Source of the DNA: Pseudomonas sp. RIT409
Lineage (GTDB): Bacteria > Pseudomonadota > Gammaproteobacteria > Pseudomonadales > Pseudomonadaceae
NCBI RefSeq assembly: GCF_003052515.2
Contig: NZ_QARE02000014.1
Location: 62,001-126,000, forward strand
Direction: 5' to 3'
Length of the DNA: 64,000 bases
Positions 17,265-26,007 of this stretch are shown piece by piece (positions within the stretch are counted from its first letter, which is position 1; each line of letters begins with the position of its first letter). The position numbers were made by a program, and so were the translations under genes. Under the pieces are notes generated by a model. The model ran no database searches, was not told the DNA's origin, and saw only the letters and a program-made list of their open reading frames with translations.

Positions 17265-18611
17265 ATGACCTTTATAGTCTGGTTTGCCATGCTCGGCGCT
17301 GTGCTGTTGCTGCTCGCGCTGTCCTCTTCCTACCTGCGCTGGATTCCGGTCACGTCTTCTGTCGTGTGCCTGTGCCTTGGCATGGGGCTTGGCACAACCG
17401 GCCTGGGCCTGTTGCGCCTCGATATCGGTCAGGCCAGCCATTGGATGGAGCACCTCACCGAAGTCGCGGTGTTGTTTTCGCTGTTTTTCACCGGACTGAA
17501 ACTGCGCCTTCCTTTACAGAACCGCAGGTGGTGGGCCGCCAGTTGGCTCGCGGGGCCGGTCATGGTGATCTGTATCGGCGGCGTCAGCGTGCTGCTGCAC
17601 ATGGGCCTGGGCCTGGGGTGGGGCCTGTCGGTGCTGATCGGGGCCATGCTCGCGCCTACCGACCCTGTGCTGGCGACGCTGGTGCAGGTCATGGACGCGC
17701 AGGATTCCGACTCGGTGCGCTTCAGCCTCTCCGGCGAGGCCGGTCTGAATGACGGCGTGGCGTTCCCTTTCGTGCTGCTGGGCCTGCTGCTGCTGGGAAA
17801 CCCACAAGGCGATTGGCTGAGCGACTGGCTGCTGCGGGACGTGCTGTGGTCGGTCTCGGCGGGGTTGCTGTGTGGCTATTGGCTGGGGCGCGGCTTGGGA
17901 AAACTCACCCTGTACCTGCGTCTGCAACATGACGACAGTACCGTATCACCCAATGATTATCTGGCGTTGGCATTGATCGCCATCGCCTACGTCCTGGCCG
18001 AGGCATTGCATGGCTATGGCTTCCTGGCAGTGTTCGCCGCAGGGGTGGGGTTGCGTCAGACCGAAGTGCAGACGTCGTCCGACCCTCAGGAACCCGCTGC
18101 CGAGCACTTGGTGCAGCCGGTGGTCGGCCACCAACATCTGGCCCCCGAACATGCGGTCAAGGGCGACATCGGGTCGCTCGGTACGTCGCAGGTCGCCGCC
18201 GGGATCATGTTAGGTGACATGCTGGCGTTCGGCAGCCTGGTCGAACGTGCGCTGGAGGTGTTTCTGGTGACCCTGCTCGGCGTCGTGGTGCTGGAGCACT
18301 GGGACATCCGGGCGCTGTGGGTGGCGGCCGCGTTGTTTCTGTTTCTGCGACCGGTCAGCAGCGTCTTGATGCCTTCCCAAGGGGTGTTGAATCTCCGGCA
18401 GAGAAGTCTGCTCGGCTGGTTTGGCATCAGGGGCGTGGGCAGCCTCTACTATCTGTTCTATTCGCTCAATCATGGGCTGGGCGCAGGCGATGCGGCGCTG
18501 GGCACGAACCTGGTGCTGTCCGTGGTGGCCTTGAGTATCGTGATCCACGGCATCAGCGTGCAGCCTTTGCTGAATCGCTATGAGGCCTGGAAAAACTGGC
18601 GTCGAGAGTGA
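17265..18611 (+). CDS. Cation:proton antiporter, CPA1 (NhaP-type)
   Basis: 448 residues with about 12 membrane helices. GAMLAPTDPVLATLV and FSLSGEAGLNDGVAFPFVLLG are the CPA1 landmarks; the aspartates in TDP and ND form the ion site. A hydrophilic stretch at about 275-310 separates two helix groups. Expected to exchange Na+ or K+ for H+ at the inner membrane. Divergent from the stressosome operon by 297 bases, so a shared stress response is possible but not shown. Confidence 0.87.
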   Translation: MTFIVWFAMLGAVLLLLALSSSYLRWIPVTSSVVCLCLGMGLGTTGLGLLRLDIGQASHWMEHLTEVAVLFSLFFTGLKLRLPLQNRRWWAASWLAGPVMVICIGGVSVLLHMGLGLGWGLSVLIGAMLAPTDPVLATLVQVMDAQDSDSVRFSLSGEAGLNDGVAFPFVLLGLLLLGNPQGDWLSDWLLRDVLWSVSAGLLCGYWLGRGLGKLTLYLRLQHDDSTVSPNDYLALALIAIAYVLAEALHGYGFLAVFAAGVGLRQTEVQTSSDPQEPAAEHLVQPVVGHQHLAPEHAVKGDIGSLGTSQVAAGIMLGDMLAFGSLVERALEVFLVTLLGVVVLEHWDIRALWVAAALFLFLRPVSSVLMPSQGVLNLRQRSLLGWFGIRGVGSLYYLFYSLNHGLGAGDAALGTNLVLSVVALSIVIHGISVQPLLNRYEAWKNWRRE

Positions 18612-18634
18612 AGCGCAGGGCTGTCTGACGCGCT

Positions 18635-18664
18635 CGGCCCCTTCAAAGCGAATCCGAGGGGCCG
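18635..18664. terminator. Hairpin between convergent antiporter and MFS genes
   Basis: Perfect 8-base arms CGGCCCCT (18635-18642) and AGGGGCCG (18657-18664) with a 14-base loop, centred between two convergent stops. It lacks a T-run. A shared bidirectional terminator is the simplest reading. Confidence 0.45.
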
Positions 18665-18677
18665 GGGCACGTCGTCA

Positions 18678-19937
18678 TCAATGATGGCTGATGACGGCAC
18701 GTTGATCGTCAGCACCGCCGGCCAGGTGGTTACTGACGTGGCGGCCCAGCACCAGCACGGTCACCAGGCCACAGCCGACCAGCGCCGTGGCCAGGCTCAT
18801 CAGCACCGAACTGCCCATCTGATCGACGATCTGGCCGCCGAAGAATGAACCCACTGCGATGATCACTTGAAACATGGCGACGAACAGGGGCATGCCGCGT
18901 TCGACGTCCTGCGGCGCGACCACGAACATCCAGATGCTGGCGCACGCTGGGAAGGCGCCAAAGGCGAAGCCCCAGAGCGCAATCAGCATCGCTGCCCCCG
19001 TCAGCTGAGTGGCGAAGTACGGGAACAGGACGGTGCTGATGCCGATCATCAGGCCCACCAGCAGCAACGTATGGCGCACACTGCGATTGGCGGCGAAGCC
19101 TGCGAACAGATTGCCGAACACCCCAGCCACCCCGTAGAGCAGCAGCAACGAGCCAATGGTGGGCCCATCGAACCCGGCGTTGTGCTTGAAGAACGGCGCG
19201 ACGTAGGTGTAGGCAGCGAAATGCGCCAGGCCGATCAGCAATACGGCGATCAACCCCACGCGCGCTTGCGGATTGATGAACAGCGCGGGCAGGTCGCTGA
19301 TGCGAATGGCCTTGTCGGGGTTGAGGCGTGGCAACAGGAAGAGCTGCGCCAACAACACTGGTATGCCCACCAGCGCGGTCACCAGAAAGGTCATGCGCCA
19401 GCCCATCAGCTCACTCAGCCAGGTGCCGACTGGCACTCCCAGCACCGTGGCGAGGGTCACGCCGACCATGATGATCGAGGTCGCCTGCGCGACGCTGACG
19501 CCCCGCGGTGCCAATCGCCCGCTCAGGGCAATGGCCGTCGCCCAGAACCCGCCAATGCTGATACCCAGCAGCACGCGCCCGAACAACAGCAGGTTGAAAT
19601 CGCTGGCCCAAGACACTGTCAGGTTGGCGACGATCATGATCAGCGTCAGGCCGATCAGCAGAAAACGCCTGTCCAGTGCCCCGATGCCCACTGACAACAG
19701 GGGCGCGGCGAGGGCGGCCATGATGCCGGGCAGGGTCACCATCAAACCGGCATGGCCGGCGCTGATGCCCAGATCCCGGGCCACATCGTTGAGTACCCCG
19801 ACAGGAAGAAATTCACTGGTCACCAGCGCAAAGGCGCCGACGGCCACGGAAAGGATGGCTAACCACTGCTGTTTGACGTTTTGTTGATCATGTTCGGGAC
19901 GGCCTTGGGAGGCCTGGCTGGCGCTTGGCATGGGCAT
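18678..19937 (-). CDS. MFS transporter, DHA1 family
   Basis: About 419 residues and 12 membrane helices, with the DHA1 features LPVGVLNDVARDLGIS in helix 1-2, SVGIGALDRRFLL in loop 2-3 and LLFGRVLLGISIGGFWA in helix 4. Nearest in style to AraJ/NepI-type exporters of sugars, nucleosides or drugs. The start is uncertain: a GTG at 19973 and ATGs at 19937 and 19931 are all possible and none has a strong Shine-Dalgarno. An inverted repeat 112 bases upstream may be its operator. Confidence 0.85.
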   Translation of the reverse strand: MPMPSASQASQGRPEHDQQNVKQQWLAILSVAVGAFALVTSEFLPVGVLNDVARDLGISAGHAGLMVTLPGIMAALAAPLLSVGIGALDRRFLLIGLTLIMIVANLTVSWASDFNLLLFGRVLLGISIGGFWATAIALSGRLAPRGVSVAQATSIIMVGVTLATVLGVPVGTWLSELMGWRMTFLVTALVGIPVLLAQLFLLPRLNPDKAIRISDLPALFINPQARVGLIAVLLIGLAHFAAYTYVAPFFKHNAGFDGPTIGSLLLLYGVAGVFGNLFAGFAANRSVRHTLLLVGLMIGISTVLFPYFATQLTGAAMLIALWGFAFGAFPACASIWMFVVAPQDVERGMPLFVAMFQVIIAVGSFFGGQIVDQMGSSVLMSLATALVGCGLVTVLVLGRHVSNHLAGGADDQRAVISHH

Positions 19938-20048
19938 GGTTCCAAGTGGGAGATGTGGCCTGAAAGCAGGCACTGAAGCGGGGAGACGAACTGGCGAGGA
20001 TTGTAGGTTTCAGCCTGCCGCGCGCCACAGGCGAGCGGTTCGATAATA

Positions 20049-20069
20049 CTTATCAATGAGAGTGATAAG
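20049..20069. promoter_or_regulatory. Inverted repeat CTTATC-N9-GATAAG
   Basis: Perfect 6-base arms, AT-rich, in the gap upstream of the MFS gene and of the damaged SDR gene. Part of it (GATAATACTTATCA, from 20042) is weakly Fur-box-like, but the match is too poor to call Fur. A regulator site is likely; the protein is unknown. Confidence 0.4.
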
Positions 20070-20132
20070 ACGCGCTTATTCGTGTGGTCCGAGCCCTGTA
20101 GCGCTTGAGCCTTGAAGGGGCGAGCGGGCTTT

Positions 20133-20159
20133 CGCTCGGCAGCGGTGGTCTGCCGAGCG
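20133..20159. repeat. REP-like palindrome at the 5' edge of a truncated SDR
   Basis: Perfect 10-base arms CGCTCGGCAG (20133-20142) and CTGCCGAGCG (20150-20159) with loop CGGTGGT. The preceding GCGAGCGGGCTTTCGC and following AGCGGTGG resemble the Pseudomonas REP consensus (GAGCGGGCTTGC then GCGGTGG). It sits exactly where the SDR gene loses homology. Confidence 0.5.
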
Positions 20160-20170
20160 ATCCACCCTGC

Positions 20171-20857
20171 ATGAGGCACGCATGCCACCGGGGCCTCGGC
20201 CTGGCATTCGCCAAAGCCGCTCACGCCTTGGGCGCTTCGAAAGTCTACGCGGGGATGCGCAATACGGAGGGCTTTGACGTCCCCGGTCTGACCCCCGTCA
20301 GACTGGACGTGACCGACGATGCGTCGGTCCGGGCTGCCGCTGCGATGTGCCAAGACGTCACCCTGGTGGTGAACAACGCCGGCATCGTCAGTTTGATGAA
20401 CGGCCCGCTCGATCAGAACATGGACGAACTGTCGCGCACGCTGATGGAGACCAACTACTTCGGGATCATTCGGGTGTCGCAGGCGTTTGCCCCTGTGCTC
20501 GCCGCGAATGGCGGGGGCGCATTCATCAATGTGCTATCCGACGCGACCTGGCTGAGCGTTCCGATGCTGGCGGCGTACGCGGCGTCGAAATCCGCAGCAT
20601 GGAGCGTGACCAACGCGTTGCGCCTGCAGTTGAAGAGCCAGGGGACGCAGGTCGTCGCGCTGCATGTGGGCTTCCTCGACACGGATATGACCAAGGGGTT
20701 CGACATGCCCAAGTCGAGTCCTGATCTGGTCGCCAGGAAAGTCTATGCCGGGTTGGAAGCCGGGGCCTTGGAGGTCCTGGCCGATGAGGGCACCGTACAG
20801 GTCAAATCGACACTGTCCAGTTCCGAGCTGGTGTATTTCGATCCGCCCTCGTTTTGA
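20171..20857 (+). pseudogene. SDR oxidoreductase lacking its first beta strand
   Basis: The body is a good SDR: RGLGLAFAKAAHALGASKVYAGMR, VNNAG, YAASKSA (catalytic Tyr/Lys) and a C-terminus similar to fungal-type and Pseudomonas 240-residue SDRs. The first strand and the TGxxx part of the TGxxxGxG cofactor loop are missing: the residues before RGLG are MRHACH instead of a hydrophobic strand ending in TGAN. The frame is open back to a TTG at 20105, but that part reads through a REP-like palindrome. It probably cannot bind NAD(P) well, so I call it a 5'-truncated remnant. An unusual active short form is not excluded. Confidence 0.65.
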
Positions 20858-20880
20858 TCGCCGACTCGGGTGCACGTCAG

Positions 20881-20898
20881 GGCGCCTGTGCTGGCGCC
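20881..20898. terminator. Short hairpin GGCGCC-N6-GGCGCC
   Basis: Six-base arms (20881-20886, 20893-20898) between the SDR remnant and the convergent lipoprotein gene, followed on the plus strand by a pyrimidine-rich tract. Weak terminator candidate. Confidence 0.3.
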
Positions 20899-20910
20899 TC
20901 TCTGTCCGTT

Positions 20911-21699
20911 CTAAGGGGCCTGCGTGCGCCCCGCGTGCGACGTGCCGGTCGGGTCATTGATCTGAATCACGTTGCCCTGACGCCAGGCATCTGCGCCCGG
21001 GAGCGGTTCAGGGGCCGTGATGTCTGACCGTGCGGCCCGCTTGGCATCACTGCTGACGCCAAACCGGCGATCCCGTTCGCGGACCATGCGCGGATCGGCC
21101 TGACCATCGGCGACGAAGCCCATCATCAATTGCGGCATGCCCAGCGGAAGGGTCTTGTCCTGATCGGTATGCCAGGTGTGCCAGGTTTTGCCGTAGGTGC
21201 TCGCCAACTTTTCCATCAGCGCATGTTCGGCAGGTTCGGGAATACCCGGCGCGATCAACTGCCCTGATGTCACTTCATGCCGGTGGCTGTGCCAGAGCGC
21301 CTTTTCCCCCTCGGGCAATCGGGCGAAAAGCGCGGCACTGACGATGTACTCCACCCCCATCAGCTTCGCGTCTTGGGTGTTGCCATCGAAGATGACGCAT
21401 TGGATCACGTCGTCATTGAGCACCGAACAGTAGTGGTGCGCCTCCATCTGCGCCTGTTGGTGGCCATTGTAGAAATGGAAGCCGTCCAGATAGGCATTCA
21501 GTCGATCGATCGGCGGTCGGCTTTGCAACAGGTGCGCGCCTGTGTCGAGGGCCTGGATCGTGGGGGCGGTGGGCTTGCCGGGAGCGTCCACGGGGGAAGG
21601 CGACGTGTGAGATCCGCACGCCGCCAGCGAAGCGAAGCCCAGGCTCAGGTATGCCAGTTTGAAGCGGGAAGGGCCGTGCGTGGCATGACGAAGGTTCAT
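20911..21699 (-). CDS. DUF1264 (OBAP-like) lipoprotein
   Basis: 262 residues. A lipoprotein signal with lipobox SLAAC places the lipidated cysteine near residue 28. The rest is the DUF1264 domain known from plant oil-body-associated proteins: YLDGFHFYNGHQQAQMEAHHYC, then QCVIFDGNTQDAKLMGVEYIV, WHSHRHEV and a final LPLGMPQLMMGF. Function unknown in bacteria. Histidines in HHYC and WHSHRHEV could bind metal (inference). The start overlaps the stop of the APC permease gene by four bases, so they are co-transcribed. Confidence 0.85.
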   Translation of the reverse strand: MNLRHATHGPSRFKLAYLSLGFASLAACGSHTSPSPVDAPGKPTAPTIQALDTGAHLLQSRPPIDRLNAYLDGFHFYNGHQQAQMEAHHYCSVLNDDVIQCVIFDGNTQDAKLMGVEYIVSAALFARLPEGEKALWHSHRHEVTSGQLIAPGIPEPAEHALMEKLASTYGKTWHTWHTDQDKTLPLGMPQLMMGFVADGQADPRMVRERDRRFGVSSDAKRAARSDITAPEPLPGADAWRQGNVIQINDPTGTSHAGRTQAP

Positions 21700-23048
21700 G
21701 ATGTTTTCTCGTGGGCCGGTTCAATGTCGGTAGGGACCACGGGTTTCACGCCGCCCGCCCGTGCTGCCGCGTGCAGCCCCACGCCGACCAGGATCAGGGC
21801 CCCGGCGCGCAGCCATGTGCCCATGCTCTGTTGGCTCAACAGCAGCAGGCAGGACACGATGCCCAGCACAGGCATCCAGGTCGGCACTCTGAAGTGGGGC
21901 GTCTGCACCTTGTCCTTGCGCAAGACCAAGACCGCCAGATTGGTACTGATGAACACGAAAAGCAGCAACAGCACTACCGTTTGCGCCAGCGTCTGCAGGG
22001 AGCCTGTCAGTGTCAGCGCCACCGCAACCACCGACGTGGCGAGAATCGCCATGCCCGGGGTGCGGCGCTGCGGGAAGACCTGCGTCAGTGCGCGTGGAAG
22101 CAATCCCTGGCGCGCCATTCCGTAAGCCAGTCGGCTCGACATGATCATCGTCAGCAACGCGCCGTTGGCCACGGCCACCAACGCGATGAACGCGAACAGG
22201 CGTGGGGAGACGCCCAGGCCCGAGGCTTTGACCACTTCGAGCAGCGGGGCGGACGAGGTCAGCAACCGCTCCACAGGCATCACCGACGCAGCGGCTATGG
22301 CGACCCCCATGTAAACGGCGCCTGCGAGCAAGAGCGCGCCGAACAGTGCGCGAGGATAGGTCCTGCGCACGTCGCGGATTTCCTCCGCGAGGTTGGCGGA
22401 TGTCTCGAAGCCGACAAACGAATAGAACGCCAGCAACGCGGCGCTCAGCACCGCCAGCGCAGGGTTGACCCCCGGTTTGAAGGACAACGCCCGTGAAAGA
22501 TCAGCCTCACCCGTGCGGAAAAACCAGAGGGCCGCCACCATCACGATCAGCAGCCCCGACACCTCGATCAGGGTCATCACCAGATTGGCCGACAGGGATT
22601 CCTTGATTCCTTGGGCATTGAGCAGTGCGATAAGCCCCAGAAACACCAGGGCCGCAACGGGCGGCGAAACCTGCACGAATGCCGAAAGGTAGTCCCCGGC
22701 GAACGCCAACGACAGGCCCGCTGCGCTGGTGACGCCTGCGGCCAGCATGCAGAAACCTACCAGAAAGGCGATCAGCGGTGAGTTGAACGCTTTGCCCGCG
22801 AACACCGCTGAAGCGCCTGCATGGGGGTATTTGGTCACCAGTTCGGCGTAGGAGCCGGCCGTCAGTAAGGCAAAACACAGCGCAATCAGGAGGGGAACCC
22901 AGATCGCCCCGCCCACTTCGCCGGCGATGGTGCCCGCCAGGGCATAGACGCCGGCTCCGAGCACATCGCCGAGGATGAACAGTAGCAGCATGGGACCTGT
23001 GACGGCGCGCTTGAGCGTTGGCCGGGATGAGGGGGGTGTCATTGGCAT
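21696..23048 (-). CDS. APC-family amino-acid permease
   Basis: 450 residues and about 12 membrane helices. Helix 1 has the APC glycine motif LGDVLGAGVYALAG, and helix 6 carries YSFVGFETSANLAEEIRDVRR, the classical substrate/sodium-coupling region. Start taken at the ATG 23048 with GGGAG seven bases upstream; an in-frame GTG/ATG upstream would add 16 unlikely residues. Translationally coupled to the DUF1264 lipoprotein gene. Substrate unknown. Confidence 0.88.
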   Translation of the reverse strand: MPMTPPSSRPTLKRAVTGPMLLLFILGDVLGAGVYALAGTIAGEVGGAIWVPLLIALCFALLTAGSYAELVTKYPHAGASAVFAGKAFNSPLIAFLVGFCMLAAGVTSAAGLSLAFAGDYLSAFVQVSPPVAALVFLGLIALLNAQGIKESLSANLVMTLIEVSGLLIVMVAALWFFRTGEADLSRALSFKPGVNPALAVLSAALLAFYSFVGFETSANLAEEIRDVRRTYPRALFGALLLAGAVYMGVAIAAASVMPVERLLTSSAPLLEVVKASGLGVSPRLFAFIALVAVANGALLTMIMSSRLAYGMARQGLLPRALTQVFPQRRTPGMAILATSVVAVALTLTGSLQTLAQTVVLLLLFVFISTNLAVLVLRKDKVQTPHFRVPTWMPVLGIVSCLLLLSQQSMGTWLRAGALILVGVGLHAAARAGGVKPVVPTDIEPAHEKTS

Positions 23049-23379
23049 GCGGTGCTCCCTGCTTGAGTGGCATGAACCGGCAACGGCGAACGCCATTACC
23101 TGACTTCATGGCTATCAGGAAGATCGTGTCTACATGGGAAGATTCCGGCATTTTTCAAAACCGGCGCCCAACGTGCAGGGCGACAGCGCAGATCCGAAGT
23201 CGATTGTAGGAGCGCGCTTGCCCGCGACAGCGGCGTGTCAGACAACCCTGTTCTGACTCAGCAATCGCGATCGCGGGAAAGCCAAGGAACCACCGACAGG
23301 CACCTACTCGATCCGGGCGGGCCAAAAGGTCTTCGCTGCCTTAAGATGGAGGTCCTTTTGGCTATCCAGGGTCTTTACG
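23049..23379. other. Divergent intergenic region with a REP element
   Basis: 331 bases between the permease and a small periplasmic-protein gene. The middle holds a Pseudomonas REP sequence (listed separately). A degraded inverse copy may follow at about 23266-23290 (TCGCGATCGCGGGAAAGCC). No gene-like frame with a ribosome site was found. Confidence 0.6.
23205..23246 (+). repeat. Pseudomonas REP element
   Basis: Matches the typical Pseudomonas REP: TGTAGGAGCGCGCTTG then CCCGCGACAGCGGCGTGTCAG. The stem comes from GCGCGC/CCCGCG-type pairing around CTTG. Such elements are spread in hundreds of copies in intergenic DNA of this genus and support the host assignment. Confidence 0.8.
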
Positions 23380-23847
23380 ATGCGCCGACTTGTTCTCGTG
23401 GCAGGGGCTTTCCTGTGTTTCAGCGCGTTGGCCGACAACGCTCATCAGCCCGTCCGGAAATGGACATTGCTGGATCAGAACGACAAGGCCTACACCCTCG
23501 ATGACGAGGCTCAGGTGCTGCTGGTCGCGCGCAGCATGGCAGCGGCGAAAATGGTCAACGCGGCGATCGAGGACGCGCCCGCAGGCTATCTGGAGTCGCG
23601 CCACGTGATCTATGTCGCGGACATCGAAAAAATGCCGTCAGTCATCAAGCTGGTGGCCGTGCCTGCGATGCGCTCGGCCAACTACCGGATTCTGCTGGAT
23701 CGCGACGGCCGGGTCGCCAGTGAGTACAACGGGGATCGGGAGTCGGTCCAATGGCTGGCGCTCAAGGGCGGCGCAGTGGTGCAGGAGAAGCGGTTCACTG
23801 ATGGCGCGGCGCTCAAGCAGGCCATCGCCGAGCGCCCCCAGCCCTGA
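23380..23847 (+). CDS. Small periplasmic protein with thioredoxin-like look
   Basis: 155 residues with a clear signal peptide (MRRLVLVAGAFLCFSALA, cleaved near Asp/Asn 19-20). The mature part alternates strands and helices (WTLLDQNDKAYTLDD, VLLVARSM, HVIYVADIEKMP, YRILLDRDGRVASEYNGD), like thioredoxin-fold proteins, but has no CxxC. Similar proteins are common in Pseudomonas and often labelled, without evidence, as FAD/FMN-containing dehydrogenase. It ends 8 bases from the convergent crtE gene. Confidence 0.7.
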   Translation: MRRLVLVAGAFLCFSALADNAHQPVRKWTLLDQNDKAYTLDDEAQVLLVARSMAAAKMVNAAIEDAPAGYLESRHVIYVADIEKMPSVIKLVAVPAMRSANYRILLDRDGRVASEYNGDRESVQWLALKGGAVVQEKRFTDGAALKQAIAERPQP

Positions 23848-23855
23848 ACGGTTGA

Positions 23856-24752
23856 TCAAAACCGCTTCTTGAACACCATGGCCATGAAGCCCTCGATCAT
23901 ATGGGCGTCATTGAACACCTGGCGCAGGTGGGTTTCGGCGTTGGTCAGGTGAAGGTGCAACTGGGCCTTGACCTTTTCCTCGCCGTAGACCGAGACGAAG
24001 GTCGACTTGCCGAGGTCTTTGCCCGAGTCCTTGCCGGTGTCGCTGCAGCCATCGCACAGATCGTCATACATCTGGAATGCCTGACCCAGTTCCATCGCAA
24101 AGTTCTGCAGCGGGGCACGGGCGTTTTCGGCGCCGTGGCTGATCAACCAGGCCATGTCGACGATGGCACCGAACAGCACACCGGTCTTGAGGTCGTTGGT
24201 CATGGCGATGTCTTCCGCACTCCGGCTGTGCTGCCCGTCGCGCAGGTCGAGGAACTGGCCGCGCACCAACCCTTGCATGCCCACTGCGTTCGCAGCCAGC
24301 TCGACCAGTTGAGTCCGGATCGTCGGCGCCAGGTCGGCGATCGACGCGATGACGCCGAACGCGCGGCTTAACAGCGCCACCGCGGTCAGAATCGCCACGT
24401 CCTCGCCGAATTTCAGGTGCACCGTTGGCTTGCCACGCCGCAAAGACGCGTTGTCCATGCACGGCATGTCGTCCAGCACCAGTGAAGCCGCGTGAATCAG
24501 CTCGACCGCGCAACCCAGATCCAGCGCCGCCGTCCCTTCATGGCCAAGCCCCTGTGCAATGAGCATCAGCAGCACCGGGCGCATCCGCTTGCCGGGCGCG
24601 AGCGCCGAATCACGCATCGCCAGCGCCACCAGATCGCGTTCGTTGCCACTCTCTGGGAGCAATTCATCGAGACGCTGCTCGATGGCGGCGCGCACCACAG
24701 AAAGACGCTCGGTGAAGCCGAGGTCGAGGATGGCAGCGGAGTCCGTACTCAT
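23856..24752 (-). CDS. crtE: Geranylgeranyl diphosphate synthase
   Basis: 298-residue polyprenyl synthase making GGPP (C20) from FPP/IPP, the entry to carotenoids. First aspartate motif DDMPCMD (Asp94, Asp95, Asp100) and second motif YDDLCD (Asp230, Asp231, Asp234) are intact; GKRMRPVLL binds IPP. Length fits CrtE (about 300). It is transcribed away from the other crt genes, with a 199-base gap to fni. In Pantoea-type clusters it usually heads the same operon. IspA-type C15 synthase is the alternative, but location argues for CrtE. Confidence 0.92.
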   Translation of the reverse strand: MSTDSAAILDLGFTERLSVVRAAIEQRLDELLPESGNERDLVALAMRDSALAPGKRMRPVLLMLIAQGLGHEGTAALDLGCAVELIHAASLVLDDMPCMDNASLRRGKPTVHLKFGEDVAILTAVALLSRAFGVIASIADLAPTIRTQLVELAANAVGMQGLVRGQFLDLRDGQHSRSAEDIAMTNDLKTGVLFGAIVDMAWLISHGAENARAPLQNFAMELGQAFQMYDDLCDGCSDTGKDSGKDLGKSTFVSVYGEEKVKAQLHLHLTNAETHLRQVFNDAHMIEGFMAMVFKKRF

Positions 24753-24856
24753 CGGGGTATCTTCCTTTACTGTCGCGACTGGAACGGTTGCGTAGACCTG
24801 TCACGCTACAAGTCGGGGAACGACTTCGCAACGCAGGTGCCTCAGTTGAGCCAATC

Positions 24857-24923
24857 TTGTACAAAACGTGTACTGTCGAGGCGTTTGTATAAGTTTTCTC
24901 ATGAAATGACCACGCCGTATACG
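24857..24923. promoter_or_regulatory. crtE-fni divergent control region with TGTACA/TGTATA half-sites
   Basis: Within the 199-base gap, TTGTACA (24857-24863), GTGTAC (24868-24873), TTTGTATAAG (24884-24893) and the palindrome CGTATACG (24916-24923) cluster in an AT-rich stretch. TGTACA-like repeats are known at sites for light-responsive MerR regulators (LitR/CarH) near carotenoid genes in other bacteria. No such regulator gene is in this window, so this is a hypothesis. TATAAG at 24888 could serve as -10 for fni. Confidence 0.45.
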
Positions 24924-24951
24924 AAATGATTCCAGCCAGTCGGGGCTTGTA

Positions 24952-26007
24952 ATGAGCAATAGCGATTTGAGTAGACGCAAGGATGACCACTTGAACATCG
25001 TGCTCGACCGACGCGCGGGTCCTCGTGGCCGGGGCACCGGGCTCGATGCGCTGCAATTCGAACACTGTGCCTTGCCCGAGTTGAACCTCGACGCGATCGA
25101 TCTGAGCAGCGCGTTGGTGGGGAAAACGCTGCGCGCACCGCTGTTGATCAGTTCGATGACCGGGGGCGCCGAGCGTGCAACGGCCATCAACCGGCATCTG
25201 GCCGGGGCCGCTCAGGAGCTGGGCATCGCCATGGGGGTGGGCTCGCAACGCGTCGGGCTGAGAAGTGGCAATGACCAGGGGCTGACGAGCGAACTCCGTC
25301 GGCTGGCGCCCGACATTCCCTTGCTTGGCAACATCGGCGCGGCGCAATTGCTGGAGCGTGACGGCCTGGACCTGGCGCGCCGAGCAGTGGACAGCCTGCA
25401 TGCCGATGCCTTGATCATCCACCTGAACCCTTTGCAGGAAGCCGTGCAGGCCGAAGGCGACCGAAACTGGAGCGGGGTGCTGGAGGCGATTGCACGCACG
25501 GTCCAGACGCTGGGCGTGCCAGTGGTCGTCAAGGAGGTAGGAGCCGGGCTCTCCGCGCCGGTAGCGGTGGCGCTGGCCGATGCGGGCGTGCAGGTGATCG
25601 ATGTGGCCGGCCTGGGGGGCACCAGTTGGGCGGCGGTCGAAGCCGCTCGGGCGGTACGGGCCGAAGACCGGCGAGTGGCTGAAGCGTTCAGCGGTTGGGG
25701 CATCCCCACCGCCATCAGTCTGCAGAGTGTCCGCCGCGCATTGCCCCAGATGCCCCTGATCGCCTCGGGCGGGATTCGCAACGGCGTCGACGCGGCCAAA
25801 GCGATCTGCCTGGGCGCCGATGTCATCGGTCAGGCGGCGGGTGTGTTGCGCGAAGCTACGCTGTCCACGCCTGCGGTCATCGAGCATTTCCGCATCGTCA
25901 TTCGGCAGCTTCGGATTGCGTGTTTTTGTACCGGTTCGGCCAATCTCGCGGCGTTACGCCGCGCGCGTCTGCTGCCAGCCGACCCGACACTGTCGCTGTT
26001 CCCATGA
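24952..26007 (+). CDS. fni: Type 2 isopentenyl-diphosphate isomerase (FMN)
   Basis: 351 residues, the usual size for the FMN- and NADPH-dependent type 2 enzyme interconverting IPP and DMAPP. N-terminal RRKDDHL, SSMTGG, GSQRVGL, the signature [17 protein letters not shown] and the C-terminal phosphate site [14 protein letters not shown] are all present. First gene of fni-crtX-crtY-crtI-crtB; it overlaps crtX by four bases. It supplies DMAPP for CrtE. Confidence 0.94.
   Translation: MSNSDLSRRKDDHLNIVLDRRAGPRGRGTGLDALQFEHCALPELNLDAIDLSSALVGKTLRAPLLISSMTGGAERATAINRHLAGAAQELGIAMGVGSQRVGLRSGNDQGLTSELRRLAPDIPLLGNIGAAQLLERDGLDLARRAVDSLHADALIIHLNPLQEAVQAEGDRNWSGVLEAIARTVQTLGVPVVVKEVGAGLSAPVAVALADAGVQVIDVAGLGGTSWAAVEAARAVRAEDRRVAEAFSGWGIPTAISLQSVRRALPQMPLIASGGIRNGVDAAKAICLGADVIGQAAGVLREATLSTPAVIEHFRIVIRQLRIACFCTGSANLAALRRARLLPADPTLSLFP

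Noticed and set aside
20042-20060. Possible Fur box upstream of the MFS gene
   Set aside because: Only partial agreement with the 19-base Fur consensus and no iron-related gene nearby; recorded only as an inverted repeat.
24664-25887. Open frame of about 400 codons on the minus strand across fni and the crtE promoter
   Set aside because: It is antisense to a clear type 2 IPP isomerase, has no domain, and follows the third-position GC pattern of the real gene.
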